A stretch of 64,000 nt of DNA. Origin: Neospora caninum Liverpool (Eukaryota; Apicomplexa; Conoidasida; Eucoccidiorida; Sarcocystidae). Position numbers and translations under genes: made by a program. The stretch spans positions 2,218,790-2,282,789 of the forward strand of contig NC_018390.1 in the NCBI RefSeq assembly GCF_000208865.1. Direction: 5' to 3'. Shown here piece by piece: positions 32,928-45,800 of the stretch. The notes beneath the pieces were generated by a model that was not told the DNA's origin, made no database searches, and saw only the letters and a program-made list of their open reading frames with translations. Each line of letters opens with the position of its first letter. Positions within the stretch are counted from its first letter, which is position 1.

Positions 32928-35339
32928 TCACCGCGGCGCGACGCCTCCCCTTGGCGTGTATCTCCCACTGTTTCCTCGCGTCAAAGAGGACACAGACTCG
33001 ACACCGTAGTGGTTTTCGGCGTTCCTAGACGCAGAGCGTAACCTCCTTCCGCCGCCTCCAGCATGCGATTGCGTTCCCCGAAAGCCACCATAACACTCTC
33101 GACTTGCGGTCTCTGCTCTCCAGTCTCCGTCAAAATCTGTATAAACACCCCCTGGATTGCTGGGCGGTGCCTTTCTTCCGTGACAGCCTTCGGTCTCCGT
33201 TGTATTGTGTCTTCGAAATCTGTCCAACGCGAATGCGGGTAGTCTTTCCCCGGAGACACTTCCCCGGCCAGCGAGATCCTTCGTGCTCGACGACGGCCGT
33301 CCTGTCTCCACCTGCTGTCGATCTTCCGGTCCCCGGTCTCTCCCGACTTCGTCCTGGACTCGATCTTTTCGTCCCCTCGCTGGGCAGCCCCACGTCGCTG
33401 CAGCTGTCGAAGATGGAGCCTCCGCTGCGTCACTTTGCTTCAGGCACTTTGAATGTCTGGACCGACTGGAAAGAAGTGGGGAAGTGGCTACTCCGCCCGG
33501 CGCAGGCTTTTCTCTGCATCTCCTCTCGGCTGGCTGTCTAGACGCCTCGTTCGGCGCCGTTCCGTCTCCACATCCCTGCTGCGCCCCCGCACAACACTCG
33601 CGCGTCGCCCCACGGAGGATTCGCAGGGAAGTCGGCGAGACGTCGCCGTGGTTGCACTGGCGAAGAGGCGACCCACAGCGCGTGGTCGGCACGAGCAAAC
33701 CGTCGGAATCTATCCTCGCATCTCCTTTCTTCCTGCCTGAGGTCTTGGCGCTTGCCGCAGTATTCGCCTCAATCCCGTCTTCTTCCTCAGACGAAGACGC
33801 CACAGCCGCCCCTTGAACGAGCGGCTGATCTCTGCGGAGAGCCGCGGGGACGCTCGCTTCTTCATCATCGGCACCAAACGCGGCAGACTCGAGATCTTCT
33901 TCCTCGTCTCGGTGTCTCGCTCCGGCGATTCCCCGGTCCGGCGACGCCGCTCGTCCCCGTCGCGTCTCAACCTCCTCCAGCGTCCTCTCTGCGAACTGAG
34001 TTCTTCTGGGTGTCTCTTCGCGTGAGCACTCGATGCCGCTGTGTCCCGGTTTCCCCGCTCCGGCCTCGCCTCTGTCGTTCCTCGAGCGCGTTTTACCCGG
34101 GTCCGCGGACTCTCTCAGGGACACGCTCCGCTGGTCCCCGGAAAAACCCCGTCTCTCGCCGGATTCGAGATGCACCGGCAGGCGCCTGGAGTCCTTGGAC
34201 TCGTAGGCGTCTCCTGCGCTGCCGTCGCCAAAGGAAATGAAGCTGGCAAGGCGCACGAGCTCGCCTGCTGCGATCGAGGCCTGCAAGCGCGGTCCGGAAG
34301 GCCCTGAGGGGCCAGCTGACCCGCCGCCGCTCGTCGCCTTGCTCCCCGACAAGACGAAGACACCGCAGACCACGAGGGCGAGCCCGCAGAAGAAGGCGGC
34401 CCAGTTGTCGGGGTGTTCCTGGAGGATGAGGATGCCGCCTACCGAACCGGACGCGATCAAAAACGAGTTGATCATGGGAACCACGTAGCTCGCCTCGTAC
34501 TTGCGCAGCGCCATGTTCAAGTAGTACAGCTGGAAGAGGCCGAGGAAGGCAGCAAGAAAGACAATGAGGTAAGTTGACCAGGACGAGAGAGTCTCCTTGG
34601 GGTGGGCGAAAAAGCCCGTGAGGGCGATGACGAGCGCCTTCGCCCCGATGTTTGTCGCTCCCCCCACGATGCCCGATGCACAGGAAAGGGCCATACGTTG
34701 AACAGACACGCCGAGGCCGGGGTACCGCGCAGGCGGGAAGAGGCGCGCAATCGCGCTGTCCGCCGACAAGAGGCTGGCGACGAGCGAGACAGAGCTGAAG
34801 ATGCACATGTAAGCGATTGCGCCAGGGAGAGGGAGGTAGTGCGCGAAATCCGGTACCGAGGAGATCACCTGGTCTTTCCCGGAGAAGATGACGATGAGCG
34901 TAATCCCCAGGATGATCAGCGCCGCCCCCGCGACATCGCACGGCCGCATGCGCTCCTTCAAGTAGACGACCGCGAGCAAACAGCCCCAGAAAATGTGCAT
35001 GCCAGCGAAGGGCGCGACGATCGTTGCTGGCGCAAAGAGGAGGGCTACAAAAGTGCTGATGGGGTCCAAAACAGCCGTGAGAAGCATCCCCCAGACCCAG
35101 CCGGGGTTCTTTACGACGCTGCCGAGGCGGAGACACCCGCCCATGCGCAGGAAGGAGCGGCGGATCAGGATGTCGCCTACGGCTCCTGCAAAGCTTCCGA
35201 CGAGGATGACGCACACGCCGACAGGCCAGAGCCCGGACAGATCCGTGGCCTCTGCCTTGATAGACAGGGACGCGGAGCTCGAGGACTCGGGGACCGATAT
35301 CTCCCCTGCCCCGACGGGGACACCGGGTACACTCGCCAT
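32928..35339 (-). CDS. NIPA-like (DUF803) magnesium transporter family membrane protein
   Basis: A single exon of 803 residues. NIPA proteins are multi-pass membrane proteins of the drug/metabolite-transporter fold, implicated in Mg2+ transport at plasma or endosomal membranes. Roughly residues 37-360 hold about nine hydrophobic helices with family landmarks: GDILIRRSF near the start, WVWGMLLTAVLDPISTFVAL, FAPATIVAPFAGMHIFWGCL, YLKERM, and near the end QLYYLNMALRKYEASYVVPM and FLIASGSVGGILILQE. The remaining 440 or so residues are an Arg/Glu/Ser/Gly-rich, probably cytosolic tail with no recognised domain. The start is the first ATG in the frame, in a good context (AGCCATGGC); the frame continues upstream only from GTG. 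The next gene, NDH2, is divergent. Family assignment is confident; the Mg2+ substrate rests on family knowledge only. Confidence 0.9.
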   Translation of the reverse strand: MASVPGVPVGAGEISVPESSSSASLSIKAEATDLSGLWPVGVCVILVGSFAGAVGDILIRRSFLRMGGCLRLGSVVKNPGWVWGMLLTAVLDPISTFVALLFAPATIVAPFAGMHIFWGCLLAVVYLKERMRPCDVAGAALIILGITLIVIFSGKDQVISSVPDFAHYLPLPGAIAYMCIFSSVSLVASLLSADSAIARLFPPARYPGLGVSVQRMALSCASGIVGGATNIGAKALVIALTGFFAHPKETLSSWSTYLIVFLAAFLGLFQLYYLNMALRKYEASYVVPMINSFLIASGSVGGILILQEHPDNWAAFFCGLALVVCGVFVLSGSKATSGGGSAGPSGPSGPRLQASIAAGELVRLASFISFGDGSAGDAYESKDSRRLPVHLESGERRGFSGDQRSVSLRESADPGKTRSRNDRGEAGAGKPGHSGIECSREETPRRTQFAERTLEEVETRRGRAASPDRGIAGARHRDEEEDLESAAFGADDEEASVPAALRRDQPLVQGAAVASSSEEEDGIEANTAASAKTSGRKKGDARIDSDGLLVPTTRCGSPLRQCNHGDVSPTSLRILRGATRECCAGAQQGCGDGTAPNEASRQPAERRCREKPAPGGVATSPLLSSRSRHSKCLKQSDAAEAPSSTAAATWGCPARGRKDRVQDEVGRDRGPEDRQQVETGRPSSSTKDLAGRGSVSGERLPAFALDRFRRHNTTETEGCHGRKAPPSNPGGVYTDFDGDWRAETASRECYGGFRGTQSHAGGGGRRLRSASRNAENHYGVESVSSLTRGNSGRYTPRGGVAPR

Positions 35340-38300
35340 GGCTTCGGCTGGGGCGTCTCGTACGATGAGAAGGCGCGGCAAGAAAAAACCGAACCCACGG
35401 CGACGCGGAGTGTAGGGGCGAGACACTCCGCGTGGCAAGCGCCGAGAGATCACGCGGCCAAAGGGTTTGGATCAACTTAAGGGAACGAGCGACACGGCGA
35501 ATCATGCAGGCAGCAGATGGCGACAGGACGGTTCAAGCGAGAGAAACCGCGGGGACGAGGGGGTCACACGCGCGGCCAGAACCACCCCTGGTCGCATGGA
35601 CCAAAAACGCGAGGGCCGTGGCACGGATCTGCAACAGCAAATGGATTGAAGGAAAGCAGACCAAACGCCATCTGTCGAGAAAACGAAAAAAAGCGCAGCG
35701 CCCGGAAGTCGGGATCCACGCGTTGGGGAACCTAAGCAGCAATCACGATGTGAAGACACAGAAACGCGGAAAGTTACGCCACACATTCCGTCGCTGGAGC
35801 GAGTTCTGGGTCACGTTGGACATGACTAAAACGAATGAAAAACGCATCGCAGGGGAAGAAGCTGCGATCCAATTTGCGGACACCTTTTCCAGCGGTGACA
35901 AAGAAGTGAGGCTTCTGTTCTGGCGAAACATACGCTCTGAAAAACACCGTGGCTTCATTTTACATACGCTGCGTTGCACAAGTTGTGGTTCACGGGAAAC
36001 ATCGCGGTCCAAACACGAGTCGGCGCACTGTCGTTGAAACGCATTTAGCAGTCCTGCGGAAGGAGCTGCGCGTGGACCAGTCAAAAGGTCAACTATTTCG
36101 TCGAAAAAAAGACCAGGGCACAGGCAATCAACGCTCTAAGCGCTTCCGGCAGAAAGGAGACGCACGAGCTTGACACGCTGCGTCGACAGGTAGTAGCTGA
36201 GCCCGGCTGCCTTTGGGCACAGCCCGTAGCAGCCGGATCTTCCAGGCCTAAACACTAGTTAATGGAGGCAACGCAGGCAAATCTCCAAAATGGGGAAGAC
36301 CGTTACGCAAGAAGGCGCGAGTTTCCATTCACAAACGAACCAACGACGGCGGAAAGAACGGTCGAGGTCGATCGCGAAGAAATGACCTGGACGGCGGCAT
36401 CCGCTGAGCCCCCAGCGTTCTGCATCCTGTTTCTACGGCAAGCGCAGATGAAAAAGAATGCGTCCTGGGGGTGGAAACTTGAGCGAGACGAAAACAATTT
36501 CGAGAAATGCAAAAAAGGACCTAGGGCTGTCTTTTCGCAACGAACACGCCGTGAGGAACGCGACACGCAAAGCCAGCGCGCTGGAGCGCGGGAAGTGAAG
36601 ACAGCGCAGACACATCCGGGAACGAGTTCCCCGGCAGCTTTTTAGAAAAAAGACCACACACAAGGCATCAAAAAGTGACAAATTTTTGTGTCGCAACGTG
36701 AAACCGTTTTCCAGAGACACATGCGGAGCAGGGACGGGCACTTGCTTTGCGTTTAGATGCATTACAAGCCGCGCAGGTACCCAGGGGAAAAACCATCCCA
36801 CGCGGCAGCCCGCCTCACTGCGGCGCGAGTCAACACCCCCACGAACGCTTCTCGCATTTCGACAGTTTAATGGCCGCAAGAACACGCGTTTTCGCCCGGA
36901 TGTTTGCTTAGCGCAAGGAAGAGGTGTGTACGTAAACCTAACAATAGACGGAAAACAACGGTGACGCCACCCGATACGATCGTCGCGAAATATAGTCCGT
37001 GGTGCATAAGCCATGGCAAGTGGTCAGTAACCGTTTGCGCCACAAGCGTCTGACTGACCGAAAAATGGCAGTTCCTTTTCAAGAGAAACGGCAACAGAGG
37101 GGCGTACCTCCGCAACTTTCCAACACATGGGCAGCCGCTTCACATACATGGAATCGCTGGAGCTGGCGGCTCGAGGACGGAAACCCGTGACACAATTCAA
37201 CCAACTACCCACAAGCATACGCACACTAGCATGTATGTACCTGGCGCTTAATAAAGATTCGTCTTCCAGCTCAGAATAAATGTGCCGTGTACGTAGGGGC
37301 GTATACGTAAGAGTATATATGTTCCTGTGTGTGTGTCGTCGCAGTACACATTCCAAATACAGGCGGGTTACGTTGGAGCGCCGAGAATGGCACGTGGGGA
37401 GCGAGGAAAGAAACGGGGCACCAACACTTTTTTAGCCAAGTTTGGAAGATCCGGGTACGCGGTGGTGTGACTGGCGTGCGAAGAAGAGGGGGGAAGAAAA
37501 TTTTTTCTCGAGTGTCGGAGGCAGTCTTCGTGACGCCTTTGCCGTCGAATGTCGACGGGGGAGTGCATGAGCATGTAAGAGACCACAGAACGCCTTCCCT
37601 TTAGACGCTCCGCACGTCCATCCTGGCTGTCCGTCTCAATCTTATCCAAGTGCTACACGCACAAAATGAAACTGAATAAAGAGAGAGCGAGTCGCCCTGT
37701 CTGTTCACGATTCATAGACGAGCGCGTTCGAACGGCGTTCCGCCTCTCGGGATTTCCGAAAAGCGCTCTCGTAAGGCAGATGGAGAGTGGACGAAACCTA
37801 GATGTCCCCTACAGACGGAAGAGAGAAGCGGCGCAAGAAGGCTCAGGATGACCCGAAGTTGCATATCATAGAGGGGTAGCGAAATACCTCTGAGCGAGAA
37901 ATTATGTTTGAAACTGTCAGTTTAACGGCCCAAGATGTGCCGAAAACTGGGGCATGTGGCGCTGTTCTGCTACTTGGCGTTCTGTCACCTCGCGCTCCCA
38001 CTAAACCACGAGTTTGGCGCTCCTCGACGAATACCGCTCATGAAGATAGTCCGGGCACAGCCTGAAACCAGTCAATCTTGTTGTGCCGTACACAGTTGCT
38101 TGCCGTAAGAAGTGGTGCTATGACCGGGAAAATAAGGAGCTTCGCCGGGGAATTGGTTTCGTCGAACGGAGCCAGGCGCACGCACACTCGAGCGGTAGCA
38201 AAGACAAAATGCGACGACTTGCAGTCTTTGTCGCCAAAAGGAAAGCTCCTTTTCCATCACACCTGGCGAGCCCATGCCCCAGGCACTATCTCCGAAATCC

Positions 38301-40697
38301 CCCAATAACGCTGTCCAGCTTCGTACAACTCTTGCGTTTCACCCCGCCGCCAAAATATCCTCTCCGAAACCTGATGTTTTCTGCAGGCCTGGGCCACCGG
38401 TCATGTGATTGCACCGTACGGTTTCTCGGTGTCGCTGCTATTCATTCGGCGAGTCGTCGCCCCACCACTTACCGGGTTCTCCTTACCGATGCTTCTCAAA
38501 CTTCCCCCGCACGCTCCAGGTTCCCACGTTCTACTCATGTCGCACACGATATACGCGTCAGGGGCTCACATCTTCCTAAAGTGCCCACCAGAGACCGAGC
38601 GATCCTCCACTCTCGCAGCGCCGAGCGCCTGTGCGTTCTCCCTCGTTTTCGGCCGGTGAACCCGCCCCGAACGCAACCGGGAATGTCCCGCTTTCCTGTA
38701 CGTAGCAGAGACCCTGACCGTCGGAGGGGTCTGTGTTGTTCATGCGGAGGAGCACTCCGTTTGTGCACGAAGGCAGAGTTCCTTCCGACCATGGGAGGCA
38801 GTAGGCCTGGATCTCGCAGCCCCTCCGCGCAGTTTCACACCGCCTAATACGCATTCATCCCTGTCAACTGGTGTGCATGAACTGCATACATCCCCTTCAT
38901 ATGTCAGCACAGGATTATGTATGTGCATACGCCCCGTTTCGGAAGCGTAACAGCTATGCGTAGCGAAGAGACGCTCCCTGTGGGGAGTGTGAAGTGTCGT
39001 GTCGTGTGTGGTCCCAGCATAGTGAGTGCAGTTTCTACGGAGGTAGACCGTGCTCAGTTTGAATCCATGTGCGCTGGTTCACTGCAGGCGGCAAGTTTTA
39101 AAGACATGCGCCGCGCGATTCCCAAAGGAGAGACACTCGCGTTTTTGTCTTCAGACGAGCGGGTAGCTGCCCTCGTTCCGGTCCCCCCTTTTTATAGTTC
39201 AAGGTGCATGCGTGGCGGGACTGTACGGACTGGAAAGGAAAAGAGAGATCACGCAGTTTGAACGGATTTTTGAATCTGTAGCCGCAGAACGGTCTCCAAA
39301 TTCGGAGCGACATCTACAGGGGAATTCGGGCCAGAAACAGGCACCGGGGGAGAAAAGGCAGATAAAAGTGTCCATTTTTCGCCTCTCGGAGTGTACACGC
39401 GCCTCCGGCTTGGGGGTCTGTCGGCCGCGTTTCTCCCGGGGACACTGGGGGATGGGACCACGAGGAGATCGAAACAAAAAACTGTAGAGATGCGCGAGGA
39501 GGTTTAACGATGCGAGCTGTGGGAGCACGAGACATTTCTTTCCCTTTGTAAATGCGCCACACGACATCGTGCAGATGCTGGCGCACCGCTGCAAAGCGCA
39601 TGGAGGATTCGGGCGAAGAACGGGCAAGTCTGTTGTTGTGCAGGCGCGGGGGGTGCATGTGCGGCGCATCTCTCGCGCATCTCTCGAGGGCCTTCGGAGG
39701 CGTAAAAGCGAAGCGAGCGCTGATCGTTCGTGCCCGCTTCTCGCTCTCTCTGTTGCGAGGCTGAGCTTCTTTACCGCAAAATCTCCTTTCTGTGAAAGTC
39801 GCCCAAACCTGCTGCATTCTCGCCTCGTGTTCTACCCGTCGATCTTCTCTGCCTGGTCCCCCTTCCCGTCTTCCTCCAGCTTTCTGCCGCGCGTCGGCAT
39901 CCCGATATCGGCCTTGCCCGTCTCCGTTTTTGCCCTGGTTCCTTTTCCACTCTCCAGATTCCATGCCTCCCACGCGCACAGTCGTTTCTCGCGCCTTCCT
40001 TCTGCATTTTCTCTTCTTCGTGTTCGTGCCCAGACCTTTCTCCGTTTCTCTCCCCTCCGCGACACTTCACCGCGAACCGACACGCGAGGCCCCGCGAGCA
40101 TGCGCGCAGGGATCTCCACAAAAAACGCGTGTGTGGAGCGAAGGCAGTATCGATTTCCGTGTATCCCTTCCCGTCGCGCCTTCCTGAGGAAAGCGAACAC
40201 ATTCGGACGTTGCCTGTCCCCGAAAAACGCGTCTTCCGTCGTTCGTCGACGCAAAGGCGGATCAACTCGGAAAGCCCCCGCGCGTGTCTCCCCGTTCTCA
40301 GAAACCTCCGCGGAACGCGCATTTCTCTGGTTCCTCGAGGACAGCGGCTGCAAACCGTCGTTCTGTTTTGTGTTTCGAGCCTGGTTCTCCGGATTCGGTT
40401 CGATTCACCGCCAGGTCGATCACGACGGCGGTTCACATTCGCTCATGCCAGCAGCCGCCGAGAATCGGCAGCGATCCTGTGTCCACGGGTATGAGCAGCG
40501 ACACCCCTCCTCTTGCGGCTGACGTGTAGGGGAGTCACAGACGCTACGGAATCTTGTCCTGCTGGCTCTGAAAAGCGTTCCATGTTTCAGGGTCGTCGAC
40601 GTGGAGCGTCTCACCCGGTGCCCATCGCGTGTAGGCGTCATTTTGTGTCATTTTTTTTTAAGTTCCCTCGTGTTCCCAACTCGAAATCCGTTCCACC
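35340..40697. other. 5.4-kb divergent intergenic region (NIPA / NDH2)
   Basis: Promoters of both genes must lie here. Next to NIPA (35340-36650) the + strand is purine-rich, and next to NDH2 (about 39690-40697) it is pyrimidine-rich, as expected for the two sense leaders. Long open frames on both strands at 39300-40520 follow this composition and lack motifs. The middle part has no recognisable gene. Confidence 0.45.
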
Positions 40698-42801
40698 ATG
40701 GCAATGTGCTTCTCAAGCACGCTGGGCGTCTTGCCGTCTCGCAAAGGTGTGCCATTCGCTTTCGCCCCGGAATTCCGGCCACTCCCTTCTTCCCGGTCGC
40801 CCCTCCGTTCACTCGCGAGATCGACCGGGCCTTCTTTCGATGTCGCCCGCCGCAGCGTCGCTGGCGTCGCCGGCGTGAACTCGCGAAACGCTGGCGCGCT
40901 TGGCGGTCCGAGCGCCTGCTCGCCTGCGCTGTCTCTCCCGGGCGTCACTCCCAGAAATCCTTTGGGATCTGTGGGAGACCGCGAACGGAGCGCCTCGGGC
41001 GGGTTCTCGCCCTCAAGAGGAGAGGCGAAGATGCGGCCGTTCTCGACCTTTTCCCTCAAAAACCTCCTCCCGAATCGCCTGAAGGCAGCCCCCACTCGCC
41101 CGTACACCGGACCGACGCAAAAAGTGGTCGTTCTCGGAACTGGATGGGCCTCCGTGAATTTCTTTCGACACCTGGATCCTAACATGTAAGTCGCCTTAAT
41201 ACACACACACACACATGGCGCGAAATGCGCAAATCTCCAAACACATACAGCTGGCGACAGACGCGTTGCCCCCTTTTGTAGATACGGATATATCTGTTTA
41301 CATGCATATGTGCATCTCTTTTTGTATCCGCATCGGCCTCTATATACATGTACTCAAACAAGTAGATCTATCAAATATTGATGTATGTGTATCTTCATGG
41401 AGCTTTTTGAAATGAGTCGACGCTTGGCTGTGTCGATGTGTGTGCCTCGTTCCGTAGATGTGGAGTGTCCTTTCTTTGCCAGTAATCGACGCATGCAATC
41501 TGCGCAGGGCGAGGTAGCTGTAATCTCTGCAAGGGAACGCTGGCAGAAAAACGTTAAGTCGCAACGTCTCCCGGCAGCCCCCCCCCCCCCCCAATTTCGT
41601 CCCATGTCGTCCCTTCAGCAGGCATTTGTCGCCTACGCGTTTGCGTGCGTTGGTGTGTACATACGCCTCGGTCTCAGAGTGTGTTCATCGCCCTCGCCTT
41701 TGTGGACAAGGTGCTTGTGAGCGGGGCGGACTTCTGATCCAGGATTTATCGCAAGTTCCGTATAATGTCCAGTCTACTCCCACATTCTTCGCGCCAACGT
41801 TTTAGACACGGCTTTCTCCACGTGGTGTGTGTGCGCGCAGCTACGATGTGACGGTGATCTCTCCGCGGAACTACTTCACTTTCACGCCTCTTCTCCCCTC
41901 CGTCTGTGCCGGAACGCTCTCGCCGCTCTCCTGCATCGAGGTGCGGTTCGTTCTCCAGTGGATCCCAAGCCTCGGAAACAACAGTCTCAACCTCTCCACG
42001 CTTCTCGCGAAAACACAGTCCTCCTTTCAACAGGAGTTTGCTACGGGATGATGGACTGTCCACAGTGCGACGCTTCTCCAGTCCGGAGTCTACATGCTGA
42101 TGCAGGCGCCGCCATATACACATATACATATATGTATATATATTCATTGGTGTATATGTAGACACGGATATCGGCATAAATATACATAAATGCGTAGAGG
42201 TGAACATGTGTGGAGCTCGACCTTTCGCTTCGCTTTGCGGCTGGGACGCTCCAGTTGAGTCGCCAGCAGTCGACGCGAGTGTACGTCCACTGCAGACCGA
42301 CACTCACTGTAGCTGTCCATGGCATAGTATGCAGACGGATGTGCGCATTTGTCCAGGTCTTCAGAGCGGCGTATCTTTGGGTGTTTCAAGATTCGGAGCT
42401 GTTGTCGATTTGTGCGTCTTCAGCCGGTGCGTTCCTTGACGTACCGAAAGGGTCGGAAAGTTGCTGATTTCTACGAGGCCCACTGCACCGATGTCGACTT
42501 CAAAAACCGCATTGTCGGTAGGTTCTTCGGTATCCGTCCCTCTTTCTGTCGCGCCTGTCTCCTGTTTTCCGAACACTGCGTATGTTTCTTTTCGTCAAGC
42601 GTCGACACACGGAAACGTGGACTGCTTTCGAACGCTCTTCACCTTGTGTGCACTTTTGCCTGAACGGTGGTTTTCCAGTTTTTGTCGGTTCGGCGTTTTC
42701 GTACACACAAAAAAACCATAAGGAATCTCGACGGCCTCCGCGTGCACCAGTATGTAGTGGTGCATGCGCGCCTGCACATGTGCACTGAGGCGTTGAAGCT
42801 C

Positions 42802-42833
<32 letters not shown>

Positions 42834-45800
42834 TCGCACCTCTAGTCTGTATGTGTATGCATCTCTTTGTGTGCGTGTGGGATGTCGGAGGTCTTCTGAT
42901 TCGCGATTTCTTTCTTCGTTCCGAAACGGAAGTTTGCGTGCATGCGCTTTGGATCGCGCGCAGCCTGCGACAGCCGCCAGGGCGGCCATTTCAAGTTGAA
43001 ATACGACTACCTGGTCATCGCAGTTGGGTCGGAGACGAACACCTTCGGAATCAAAGACGTTGCCGCAAACGCGTTCTTTCTGAAGGAAGTGGAGCATGCG
43101 ATGGCGATCAGGAAGAAAGTGATGAACAACTTCGAGCTCGCAGCCCTGCCGCGTACGTCTCTCGAAGGCGCCGCGGCTCTGGCCGGGGAGCACGCGTGCA
43201 TCGAAAACGGATCTTCAGATCTGCGCGCTTCTCTTCGTGGATTTGAAATGTTAACGTGCATACACGTGTACATATATACATATATATAATTATATACATT
43301 TATATACACATATATTTATATGTATATTTATGCAGATACATGTGGGTGTATGTGGGAGTGCGGAATCCGTCATGCGGAAGGAACAGTCTCCGCATCACGA
43401 GCCCAGTGCATGCGTCGCTGTCCGCTCCGACGGGTGACCCCGGGTGAATGCGCCATCTTCCAAATGTCAGGAAGAGTCGCAGCAGCCTGTTCACGGACAG
43501 GGGAGATGGCGCGACTTTGCGTTTGCGAGGCGCCAAGGAACAACCTGCAAAGGAGAACATCGACTGAGAGAAGGCCTGTAGCACGGAGTTGGGGGCGACC
43601 AGCCGAACAGAGGGATGCAGCGCCTTTGGGGGCGAAGAACTGGCCTGGGAAGCCTGCGCGCGTCAGCAGGGAAAGAGCGTGGGTTTTTTTCTGTGACGAA
43701 AGAGTGGGGGCACTCGAGGGCCTTGCGGATGCGTCGTCTGTTCGTCCCCGCAGAAACGCCAGAGAAAGAACGCGACCGTCTCTTGCACTTTGTGATTGTC
43801 GGCGGCGGCCCCACGGGAGTGGAAAGCGCTGCGGAGTTCGCCGACTTCATCAAAGAGGACATGAGCAAATATTTCCCCCAGGTAACTTTGCGTGGCGTTG
43901 CACCTGGAGACGGGAGGAACGCAGGCTTTGCCTTCTGTGGCTGCGCGGCCCTCCCCCAGCGATCGCGCGACCTCGAAAGTTGGGAGCGTTGTAGTTTTCC
44001 CGAGAAGAAATGCGTCAACAGCTTGCTGGAAAGTAAATCTGCGTTAAAATGGAGACACCCTTCTCATAAAATCCCCGGATCTCTTAAGGTAGATAACTGA
44101 AACTGATGCTGATCGGCCTCGCCACGTGCTTTCAAGCGGCGCCGCACGTTTCGAAACGGAAACAGCGGACAAAAGACCGGTTACCCGTCACTCACTGGAG
44201 CAGTGCGTCGTGCGTGTCTCCACTCTGTGTCAAGCGTCTTCTTCGCTCCTGGCTGCGCTGAAAGGCCTTCAGGGGCTGTGTCGAGACTCAGAGGGAAACC
44301 TACAAGGGATGTGGGAATGCGGCAAGACCAATGTAGGCGACTTTGCGCTGTCCTGTGGGTGCGCCTCTCAGCTGATCCCTCATGTGAGCATCTCGTTGAT
44401 CGAGGGAGGCAGTCGTCTGCTGGGGACCTACCCTCCCGACATTTCGGCGTTTGCGGAGAAAACGCTGCGAGACGAGCTTCACGTCAAGCTCTTGCTTCGA
44501 AGCACGGTCGTCGGCGTGGATGCGAATTCCGTGCGATATGTCTCCACCGAGGCCGGGGCCTCGAAAGAGGTAGGCCTGCGTCTTGCCCCGCATGCATTTC
44601 GAAAACGCAGCTGGGTCATGAGTCTTCCCCCCCGTTGATTGTTCAGTCGACGTGCTCGTGAAGTCTCTCGCTTCCGTTCCGTCGCCCTCGGTCTTTGGCG
44701 TGTCTTCCTCTTCTCTGTCGCTCTCGAGTCCTTGGTGTGGGATCTCTGTCGAGCTCGCAGACCTGTCTCTCATCTTTCCGACCTCCGCGTGCCGGCGGCC
44801 ATCTTGGTTGCCTCTCCCTCTGCCGCGGACACTCCCAGTTCTTGCTGTTCTGTCTCTGTCTCTCGAGCGCGCTGTCGCCGGGTGCTGCGCCGTTTTTGCT
44901 GTACGCTACCTCATGTGCCTTTCCATTGCCCGCCCCCCCCCCCTCCCGAATTGTCTCTTCTCAACCCTCGCCTCAGTGCGTTCCTGAGAGATCAGCCGCC
45001 ACAGCAGAGTTGGGCGACTTCCCGGCAGTTCGCAGGTGTCGTCTCTGGACTTCCGGAGAGTATGTGGCTCTTTTTCTCAACTCGCCACACTTTTTCTCGA
45101 CTCGCCCCACTTTTTCTCGACTCGCCCTAAAGACCCAGATAGCGTGTGGTTCGAGGGTAGCAGCCGTTTTTCCGGGAACGCGTCGCCCACGCCCTCTTTT
45201 CTCTTTTGGACTCCGCCGGTTTGTAGCCTCGCTTCGGTGATCTCCAGCTCTCGCGTCTTGTCGTCCCTTTCTGTCCCGCCTTGGTCGCAGCCTAAGGAGA
45301 TGCTTCACGGCTTCCTGCTGTGGGCGAGCGGCGTGGGCGAGGTGCCGCTGGTGAAGAAAATCGTCGCGCAAAACTACCCGCAGACGGACGGCAAGTCTCG
45401 CCTCCGCGGCCTGCCCGTGGATCCTCAGTTTCGCCTTTTGAATCAACCGAATGTGTACGCGCTAGGCGACTGCGCAGCGATCGCGCCCCCGCGCTTGGCT
45501 GATGCGGCGCAAGAGCTGTTCTCCAAGGCCGGGTAAGCCGACGAGATGTCGGAAGCGCGGCCGAGAGAGGCGAGGGGACACGGGGCCCACGAGAGACAGC
45601 GGGAAACGGGACTCCGCATGGCACCAACTGCACGGGGTTTCGCGAGGAGCGGGGAAAAAAAGAGAAACGAAAGAGCGAGGGAGAGATGAAAGAAGACCTG
45701 GGAGGTGACCGCCGGCCGGGGAGAAGACGGGGCGCCGGCGCCAGGAAGCGTTTTGCAGAGACGAGGAGGTAGCGAGAGAACGCGAGTGCACACTCCGCGA

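Noticed and set aside
34093..35505. 470-codon minus-strand frame overlapping the NIPA gene in another frame
   Set aside because: It is the shifted-frame shadow of the transporter, Arg/His-rich and without hydrophobic helices.
29521..37760. Similar 27-base segments at 29521 and 37728, both coding TAFRLSG, with a 14-base match at 6581
   Set aside because: Similarity stops after about 27 bases and several exact 14-base matches are expected by chance in 64 kb; not a repeat family.
39569..40522. 317-codon + frame upstream of NDH2
   Set aside because: It lies in the pyrimidine-rich leader, has no motif, and a parallel frame on the other strand is equally open.
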